DNA from: Bacillota bacterium
GTDB lineage: Bacteria; Bacillota; Clostridia; Oscillospirales; Acutalibacteraceae
Assembly: GCA_009786275.1 (NCBI GenBank)
Contig: WQTL01000467.1
Span: forward strand, 1 to 10,719
Direction: 5' to 3'
Length of the DNA: 10,719 nucleotides
The stretch's first letter is position 1; the number at the start of each line of letters is the position of its first letter. The notes beneath the pieces are model-generated. The model ran no database searches, was not told where the DNA came from, and saw only the letters and a list, made by a program, of their open reading frames with translations. This document shows positions 6,205-10,719 of the stretch, piece after piece. The position numbers were made by a program, and so were the translations under genes.

Positions 6205-6231
6205 AAAAAAGCCGCCGGAGGGCGGCTTTTT
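6205..6231. terminator. Bidirectional rho-independent terminator between folK and the malic enzyme gene
   Basis: AAAAAA at 6205-6210, GCCGCC at 6211-6216, loop GGAG, GGCGGC at 6221-6226 and TTTTT at 6227-6231 form a perfect GC stem extended by A-T pairs. On the + strand the T-run follows the stem; on the - strand the A-run reads as six Ts. It can therefore end both the folate transcript and the converging malic enzyme transcript. Confidence 0.9.
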
Positions 6232-6249
6232 GTTGGGGCTTTGGTCATT

Positions 6250-6327
6250 ATGTAGAGACGCACGGCAGTGCGTCTCCATCGTATAGCAAGTGTTGTGCAG
6301 GAGACGCACTGCCGTGCGTCTCTACAT
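6250..6327. repeat. Nested palindromic repeat doublet (28-bp perfect inverted repeat)
   Basis: The arm at 6250-6277 is the exact reverse complement of the arm at 6300-6327, separated by 22 bases. Each arm is itself a hairpin: GAGACGCAC, a 4-base loop GGCA, and GTGCGTCTC in the left arm, and its mirror with loop TGCC on the right. The layout is like the paired REP units called BIMEs in enterobacteria. It lies in the convergent spacer, 5 bases beyond the malic enzyme stop. No transposase gene is nearby. Confidence 0.85.
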
Positions 6328-6332
6328 TCAGA

Positions 6333-7505
6333 TTATATCCTCGCGACCCCGCTGTCCCTTGCCGCCTGGGCCACCGCGGCGGCCACGGCTTTGCCTACGC
6401 GCAGGTCGAAGGCCTTGGGGATGATATACTCCGCGCTGAGCTCCTCGTCGGAGATGAGGTTCGCCAGGGCGTGGGCCGCGGCGATCTTCATCGCCTCGTT
6501 GATGTCGCTGGCGCGCACGTCCAAGGCGCCGCGCAGCACGCCGGGGAAGCCCAGCACGTTGTTGATCTGGTTCGGGAAGTCGCTGCGCCCGGTGCCCACC
6601 ACCGCCGCGCCGGCCTCCATGGCCAGGTCCGGCATGATCTCCGGCACGGGGTTGCTCATGGCCAGCACGATGGCGTTTTCGTTCATGGAGCGCACCATGT
6701 CCCGGGTGACAATGCCCGGCGCGCTGAGCCCGATGAAGATGTCCGCGCCCTTGAGGGCGTCGGCGATGGAGCCGGAACGGCCGTCTTTGTTGGTGTAGGA
6801 GGCGATGTCGGCCTTGTCGGGGGTGAGGTTCGGCCTGTCGGCATAGATGATGCCCTGGCGGTCGACGAGGATCTGGTCCTTCACGCCCATGCTCTTGAGC
6901 AGCTTCGCGCAGGCGACGCCCGCGGCGCCCGCGCCCGCGAAGACCACCACGCAGTCCTCCAGCTTTTTGCCCACGACCTTCAGCGCGTTGATGAGCGCCG
7001 CGAGGGACACGATGGCGGTGCCGTGCTGGTCGTCGTGGAAGATCGGGATATCGGTCTTCTCCTTGAGCTGCCGTTCGATCTCGAAGCAGCGCGGGGCGGA
7101 GATGTCCTCCAGGTTCACCCCGCCGAAGGAGCCAGCCAGAAGCTCCACCACGCGCACGATGTCCTCCACCTTCTTCGAGCGCACGCACAGGGGAATGGCG
7201 TCCACGCCGCCGAACTCCTTGAAGAGCACGCATTTGCCCTCCATCACGGGCATGCCCGCCTCGGGGCCGATGTCGCCCAGGCCCAGCACGGCGGTGCCGT
7301 CCGTGACCACCGCCACGGTGTTCCAGCGGCGGGTGAGCTCGTAGGATTTGTTGATGTCCTTCTGGATCTCCAGGCAGGGCTGCGCCACGCCGGGGGTGTA
7401 GGCCAGGGACAGGGCCTCCTTGTTGTCCACGGGGGCGCGGGAGACGACCTCAATTTTGCCCCGCAGCTTCTCGTGCAGCTTCAGGGATTCGACGGCGTAG
7501 TTCAT
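6333..7505 (-). CDS. Malic enzyme (oxaloacetate-decarboxylating malate dehydrogenase)
   Basis: This enzyme oxidatively decarboxylates malate to pyruvate and CO2, reducing NAD or NADP, in the cytoplasm. The 390-residue protein is the short bacterial form without the C-terminal phosphotransacetylase-like domain of MaeB. It has catalytic-region Tyr36 in LAYTPGVAQP, TDGTAVLGLGDIGPEAG (68-84), EGKCVLFKEFGGVDAIPL with Lys91 and Lys96, a metal-binding area NLED (131-134) and IFHDDQHGTA (156-164), the dinucleotide loop GAGAAG (191-196), SNPVPE (284-289) and PNQINNVLGFPG (311-322). The start at 7505 has AGGAG seven bases upstream; a start 42 bases further up lacks one. A good promoter lies about 35 bases upstream on the same strand. 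Coenzyme preference cannot be settled by eye. It converges on folK and shares its terminator. Confidence 0.95.
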   Translation of the reverse strand: MNYAVESLKLHEKLRGKIEVVSRAPVDNKEALSLAYTPGVAQPCLEIQKDINKSYELTRRWNTVAVVTDGTAVLGLGDIGPEAGMPVMEGKCVLFKEFGGVDAIPLCVRSKKVEDIVRVVELLAGSFGGVNLEDISAPRCFEIERQLKEKTDIPIFHDDQHGTAIVSLAALINALKVVGKKLEDCVVVFAGAGAAGVACAKLLKSMGVKDQILVDRQGIIYADRPNLTPDKADIASYTNKDGRSGSIADALKGADIFIGLSAPGIVTRDMVRSMNENAIVLAMSNPVPEIMPDLAMEAGAAVVGTGRSDFPNQINNVLGFPGVLRGALDVRASDINEAMKIAAAHALANLISDEELSAEYIIPKAFDLRVGKAVAAAVAQAARDSGVARI

Positions 7506-7538
7506 GGGGGTGCTCCTCTCGGTTTTCATATTTTTACC

Positions 7539-7567
7539 AGTGTACACGAATCACGTGCAAAAGTCAA
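7539..7567 (-). promoter_or_regulatory. Promoter of the malic enzyme gene
   Basis: Reading the - strand, TTGACT (7567-7562), 17 bases, then TACACT (7544-7539) form a near-consensus sigma-A promoter. An 8-base palindrome GTGTACAC (7540-7547) overlaps the -10 and a CACGTG (7552-7557) lies in the spacer; either could be a regulator site. Confidence 0.65.
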
Positions 7568-7578
7568 GAAAAAAAGCG

Positions 7579-7607
7579 TTGCATTCGCGGAAAAACTGTA
7601 GTATCAT
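7579..7607 (+). promoter_or_regulatory. Promoter of the aldolase-ppa-ABC operon
   Basis: TTGCAT (7579-7584), a 17-base spacer and TATCAT (7602-7607) form a plausible sigma-A promoter. The predicted start near 7614 leaves a leader of about 30 bases before ATG 7644, with CGGAGG at 7634-7639. The 13-base palindrome TATCATTATGATA (7602-7614) covers the -10 and start region, and ATGAT-AA-ATCAT (7609-7620) overlaps it, so an operator is possible. Confidence 0.55.
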
Positions 7608-7643
7608 TATGATAAATCATGAGCTTTACCCCTCGGAGGCCCT

Positions 7644-8561
7644 ATGAATACCATCCCGGACGGCGTCTATCCCACCATGGTGACGCCCTTCACAGACGAT
7701 TTGCGGGTGGACTGCGCCGCGCTGCCCCCGCTGCTGCGCTGGTACGAGGCCCGCGGCGCGGTGGGCGTGTTTGCCCTTTGCGCGTCAAGCGAGATCAAGC
7801 ATCTCACGTTCGAGGAGCGCCTGGGGATTTTGCGCACGCTGATGCGGGCGAAAAAGCCCGGCACCGTGGTGCTCGCCTCGGGCCATGTGGAGAGCGGCTC
7901 CGCCGCGTTCACCCGGGAGGCGCGGGCCTTCGCCGCCGAGGGCGCGGACGTCTGTGTGTTCGTCACGAGCCTTGCCGCGGCGCGGGACGAGGGCGAGGAC
8001 ATTTTTTTGCGCCGCCTGGAGGCCGCCGCCAAAGCCCTGGGGGATACCCCGCTGGGACTCTACGAGTGCCCGGGGCCCTACAAGCGGCAGCTGCCGCCGG
8101 AGACCATACGGCGCCTGCCGGAGATCGGCAATTTTGTGTTCCTGAAGGACACGAGCTGCGACCTTGAGAAAATCAAGGGGAAGCTGGCCGCGGCGCGGGG
8201 GACGGCCCTGAAGGTTTACAACGCCAATACGGCCACGCTCCTGGAGAGCCTGCGGGCGGGCTGCGCGGGCTACTGCGGGGTGATGGGGAACTACCACCCG
8301 CGGCTGTACGCAAAACTCTGCGAAATATACGCGTCAGACCCGGCGCTTGCCGAACGCCTGCAAGCGTTTCTGGATACGGGCTTCGGCATGCGGCAGCTGT
8401 ACCCGGTGTGCGCGAAGTATCACCTGCAATTGGAGGGCGTGCCCATGGGGCTTGCCTGCCGAAGCAGGGACGCGGGTGAATTCACGCGGGAGCAGCGAAA
8501 AAAGATAGAGCGTCTGAGAGAAATGGCGCGGCAATTTGAACAGGAGAGTATGCGACCATGA
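7644..8561 (+). CDS. Dihydrodipicolinate synthase / N-acetylneuraminate lyase family class I aldolase
   Basis: This 305-residue protein is of typical DapA/NanA family length. The N terminus GVYPTMVTPFTDD (7-19) is diagnostic. Tyr140 (LYECPGPY) and the Schiff-base Lys168 (VFLKDTSCD) are the two core catalytic residues. The family's substrate-binding G-T-T-G-E or G-S-T-G-E motif is replaced by CASSEIKHLTFEER (46-59), so it is probably neither a standard DapA nor a standard NanA. The reaction should be a pyruvate- or 2-oxoacid-dependent aldol condensation or cleavage with an unknown partner. RBS CGGAGG lies just before ATG 7644. Its stop overlaps the ppa start as ATGA (8558-8561), so the two are translationally coupled. 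The gene heads the operon and is divergent from the malic enzyme gene, whose pyruvate product could in principle relate to it. Confidence 0.88.
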   Translation: MNTIPDGVYPTMVTPFTDDLRVDCAALPPLLRWYEARGAVGVFALCASSEIKHLTFEERLGILRTLMRAKKPGTVVLASGHVESGSAAFTREARAFAAEGADVCVFVTSLAAARDEGEDIFLRRLEAAAKALGDTPLGLYECPGPYKRQLPPETIRRLPEIGNFVFLKDTSCDLEKIKGKLAAARGTALKVYNANTATLLESLRAGCAGYCGVMGNYHPRLYAKLCEIYASDPALAERLQAFLDTGFGMRQLYPVCAKYHLQLEGVPMGLACRSRDAGEFTREQRKKIERLREMARQFEQESMRP

Positions 8562-9112
8562 ACATCTGGCACGACATCAGCCCCGAGCGCATCCGCCCGG
8601 AGAGCTTTTACGCGGTGATTGAGATCACCAAGGGCAGCAAGAACAAATACGAGCTGGACAAGGCCACCGGCATGCTGCGCCTGGACCGGATTCTCTACAC
8701 CTCCACGCATTACCCCGCCAACTACGGCTTCATCCCCCGCACCTATGCCCAGGACGGCGACCCCCTGGACGTGCTGGTGCTGTGCTCCGAGCCGATCATC
8801 CCGGCCTCGCTGGTGCGCTGCACGCCCATCGGCATGCTGTCCATGATCGACGAGGGCTTCGCGGACGACAAGGTCATCGCCGTGCCCGTGCACGACCCGG
8901 TCTACAACGGCTACCGCAACATCGCCGACCTGCCCAAGCATATCTCCGACGAGATCATGCACTTCTTTTCCGTCTACAAAACCCTGGAGGGCAAGGTCAC
9001 GGCCATCGAAGCCGTCACCGACGCCGCCGAGGCGGTGAAGGCGATCGCGCGCGATATCGCGACGTATAACCGGATGCGGCAAAACGGCGATTTCGCAATC
9101 CTGGACCGATGA
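8558..9112 (+). CDS. ppa: Inorganic pyrophosphatase, family I (soluble)
   Basis: This enzyme hydrolyses diphosphate to two phosphates in the cytoplasm, pulling biosynthetic reactions forward. At 184 residues it is the usual bacterial family I size. The signature DGDPLDVLV has metal-binding Asp66, Asp68 and Asp71, aligned with E. coli Asp65, Asp67 and Asp70. Further active-site stretches are FYAVIEITKGSKNKYELD (17-34) with the conserved Lys and Glu, HYPANYGFIPRTY (51-63), DDKVIAVPVHDP and the late FFSVYKTLEGK. It overlaps the upstream aldolase gene and the downstream ABC transporter gene by ATGA at both ends. It is a housekeeping enzyme embedded in an otherwise odd operon; overlapping junctions rather than function are what tie it to the neighbours. 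Confidence 0.95.
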   Translation: MNIWHDISPERIRPESFYAVIEITKGSKNKYELDKATGMLRLDRILYTSTHYPANYGFIPRTYAQDGDPLDVLVLCSEPIIPASLVRCTPIGMLSMIDEGFADDKVIAVPVHDPVYNGYRNIADLPKHISDEIMHFFSVYKTLEGKVTAIEAVTDAAEAVKAIARDIATYNRMRQNGDFAILDR

Positions 9113-10719
9113 AAACATATTTAAAGCTATATTGGGCCAAATACAAGCGGCTGTTCCTGGCCTCCGTGAGCTGCGTGGCCTGCGAGGCGGCCTGCGACCT
9201 GTTCCAGCCGCGGCTGATGTCGCGCCTGATTGACAATGGGGCGGCCTTGGGCGACCTGAACTACGTGCTGCGGATGGGCCTGGTGATGCTCGGCGTCACC
9301 GGGCTGGGTGCGCTGTTCGCCATGACCCGCAACTACACGGCGTCCATCGCCTCCCAAGGCTTCGGCGCGGACCTGCGGCACGACCTGTTCGCGAAGATAC
9401 AGTCCCTTGACCTGGCCGACATGGACCGCTTCGAGGGCGGTTCCCTCGTCACGCGCATGACCAGCGACATCACCCAGCTGCAAAACTTCGTCAACGGGAT
9501 GATGCGCGTGTTCTTCAAGGCCCCCATCATGTGCGCGGGCTCGATGATCATGGCCACCGCGCTGAATGTACGCACCGCCTTCGTGATCGTGCCGGTGGTG
9601 ATCCTGGTGGGCTTCGTCATCGCGCTGAGCATGAAGATGACCTATCCGCGCTTCGCCAAAGTGCAGCAGGCCCTGGACCGGCTGAACACCTCCATGCGGG
9701 AGTACCTCGCTGGCATCCGGCTGGTGAAGGCTTTCCGGCGCTTCAAAGAGGAGCAAAGCCGCTTCGCCGCCGCCAACGAGAGCCTCACCGACGAGACCGT
9801 GAAGGCCAACCGGGTGCTGGCCGTGCTCTCGCCCTGCATGGCCCTGGGGGTCAACCTGGGCATCGCCGCGATGGTGCTGCTGGGCGCGCGCTGGGTGGGC
9901 GCGGGGGACATGCGCGTGGGCGAAATCGTGGCCTTCGTCACCTATATGACGCAGCTGCTGAGCAGCCTGGGGCATGTGTCGAATATTTTGAATATGTTCG
10001 TAAGGGTGCGGACTTCCCATGAGAGGATTGGGGAGGTGTTCGGGGTTACACCCTCTGCCGTGTGCGCCGCACCACCCCCTCGGCGCTTCGCACCGGCCCC
10101 CCAAGGGGGGCATCCTGACGAACCGCTGGTTGGATTTGATGGAGTGGGTTTCGCCTATGCCGGCTCCACCGGGCAGGCGGCGCTGGAGGGGATTACATTT
10201 ACTCTGGCGCGGGGCGAAACGCTGGGCATTATCGGTCCCACGGGCTCGGGAAAGAGCACCCTTGCGGCGCTGCTCATGCGCTTTTATGAGGCGACGCGGG
10301 GGGAGATTCGCGTCGCGGGCGTGCCCATAAGCGCCATGCCCGAGGACGAGTACTACACGCGCGTCGCGCTGGTGCCGCAGACGGCGATGCTGTTCACCGG
10401 CACGGTAAAGGAGAACCTCCTCTGGGGCAGGGAGGACGCAACCGAAGAGGAGATCGAACAGGCGGCCAAAGCGGCGCAGGCGCACGGCTTCGTGACGGCC
10501 ATGCCGGAGGGCTACGACACGCTGATCGGCCAGAACGGCGTGAACCTTTCCGGCGGGCAAAAGCAGAGGATATCCATCGCGCGGGCGCTGCTTCGCGGGC
10601 CGGAAATACTGGTGCTGGACGACTGCACCAGCGCCCTGGACAGTCTGACGGAGGCGAAGATACGGCAGGCGCTGCAAAAGCCCCCTTCTTCAGAGGGGGG
10701 CGGCGCACAGCGCCGGGGG
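9109..10719 (+). CDS. ABC exporter half-transporter (fused TMD-NBD), 3' end outside window
   Basis: An open frame of 537 codons runs from ATG 9109 (overlapping the ppa stop as ATGA) to the window edge without a stop. Residues 1-300 are an exporter membrane domain with about six helices (near 14-34, 52-73, 133-152, 156-175, 238-260, 272-294) and conserved FEGGSLVTRMTSDI and REYLAGIRLVKAF stretches. The ATPase domain has Walker A GPTGSGKST (376-384), Q-loop Gln424, signature LSGGQKQR (480-487), Walker B ILVLDD and D-loop SALD. The residue after the Walker B Asp504 is Asp505, not the catalytic Glu, a mark of the degenerate half of heterodimeric multidrug/lipid exporters such as TM287/288 and BmrCD. 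A partner gene probably follows. Two palindromic repeat elements lie in frame in the linker (about 313-338) and after the D-loop (from 525). The gene is either functional with insertions or decaying. Confidence 0.88.
   Translation, partial: MKTYLKLYWAKYKRLFLASVSCVACEAACDLFQPRLMSRLIDNGAALGDLNYVLRMGLVMLGVTGLGALFAMTRNYTASIASQGFGADLRHDLFAKIQSLDLADMDRFEGGSLVTRMTSDITQLQNFVNGMMRVFFKAPIMCAGSMIMATALNVRTAFVIVPVVILVGFVIALSMKMTYPRFAKVQQALDRLNTSMREYLAGIRLVKAFRRFKEEQSRFAAANESLTDETVKANRVLAVLSPCMALGVNLGIAAMVLLGARWVGAGDMRVGEIVAFVTYMTQLLSSLGHVSNILNMFVRVRTSHERIGEVFGVTPSAVCAAPPPRRFAPAPQGGHPDEPLVGFDGVGFAYAGSTGQAALEGITFTLARGETLGIIGPTGSGKSTLAALLMRFYEATRGEIRVAGVPISAMPEDEYYTRVALVPQTAMLFTGTVKENLLWGREDATEEEIEQAAKAAQAHGFVTAMPEGYDTLIGQNGVNLSGGQKQRISIARALLRGPEILVLDDCTSALDSLTEAKIRQALQKPPSSEGGGAQRRG
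10041..10119. repeat. GC-rich palindromic element, copy 1, inside the ABC transporter linker
   Basis: The stretch holds CGGCGC-TTC-GCACCG (10081-10092 plus flank) and a perfect GCCCCCC-AA-GGGGGGC hairpin (10096-10111). It encodes a low-complexity Ala/Pro/Arg peptide between ERIGEVFG and LVGFDGVGFAYAG, where exporters have a variable linker. In reverse complement its core matches the element at 10681 module by module. The outer limits are uncertain. Confidence 0.6.
10681..10719. repeat. GC-rich palindromic element, copy 2, inside the ABC ATPase domain (truncated by window end)
   Basis: CCCCC-TTCTTCAGA-GGGGG (10681-10699), followed by a perfect CGGCGC-ACA-GCGCCG hairpin (10701-10715) and a G-run. 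It begins exactly where the protein should proceed from the helix after the D-loop to the strand before the H-loop, and encodes PPSSEGGGAQRRG instead. Its orientation is opposite to copy 1. Confidence 0.6.

Noticed and set aside
6250..6327. The palindromic doublet as a CRISPR fragment or transposon end pair
   Set aside because: Only two inverted copies with a 22-base gap, no direct-repeat/spacer layout, and no transposase gene between or beside them.
6201..7601. Plus-strand open frame of 466 codons opposite the malic enzyme gene
   Set aside because: It passes through the terminator and the palindromic repeat and is antisense to conserved malic enzyme motifs; the composition is that of a shadow.
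9127..10677. Minus-strand open frame of 516 codons opposite the ABC transporter
   Set aside because: His/Arg/Gln-rich shadow of the clear transporter frame on the + strand, with no motif of its own.

Overview
The window is GC-rich chromosomal DNA with tightly packed genes (ATGA overlaps, short spacers, AAGGAG-type ribosome sites). It looks like a Clostridia-type member of the Bacillota, plausibly a gut Oscillospirales/Ruminococcaceae lineage. That placement is inference from GC content, gene types, a LytR-CpsA-Psr-like protein, lipoprotein style and dispersed repeats; no marker gene fixes the taxon. There are 11 protein genes, no RNA gene, no CRISPR array, and no gene-free gap longer than about 150 bases.

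Left part (1-2798, + strand): the 3' end of a GH13 alpha-amylase-family glycosidase; a one-pass membrane protein with a degenerate LytR-CpsA-Psr-like ectodomain; and a membrane-anchored transglutaminase-like protein with an intact Cys-His-Asp set. The last two are separated by 3 bases and form a surface-protein pair.

Middle part (2904-6185, + strand): a folate cluster, folE - lipoprotein - folP - folB - folK. It covers GTP cyclohydrolase I, dihydropteroate synthase, dihydroneopterin aldolase and the pyrophosphokinase. A GC-poorer lipoprotein gene of unknown function is wedged between folE and folP. A bidirectional terminator hairpin and a striking nested palindromic repeat follow folK.

Right part: a minus-strand malic enzyme gene (6333-7505) converges on folK. 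It is divergent from a + strand operon of a DapA/NanA-type class I aldolase, family I inorganic pyrophosphatase and an ABC half-exporter (9109 to window end, still open). The divergent spacer at 7506-7643 carries one good sigma-A-type promoter for each direction.

The most unusual content is repetitive. (1) Seven-base tandem repeats sit at three gene junctions; they supply or overlap the upstream stop codon and run up to or near the next ribosome site. One junction has an arm and its inverse, forming a 32-bp imperfect inverted repeat around a loop with a perfect 8-base Shine-Dalgarno match. (2) A 28-bp perfect inverted repeat, each arm itself a palindrome, lies between folK and the malic enzyme gene. 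(3) Two related GC-rich palindromic elements in opposite orientations lie in frame inside the ABC transporter gene. No complete new multi-gene system was found; these repeats are the best candidates for something undescribed.
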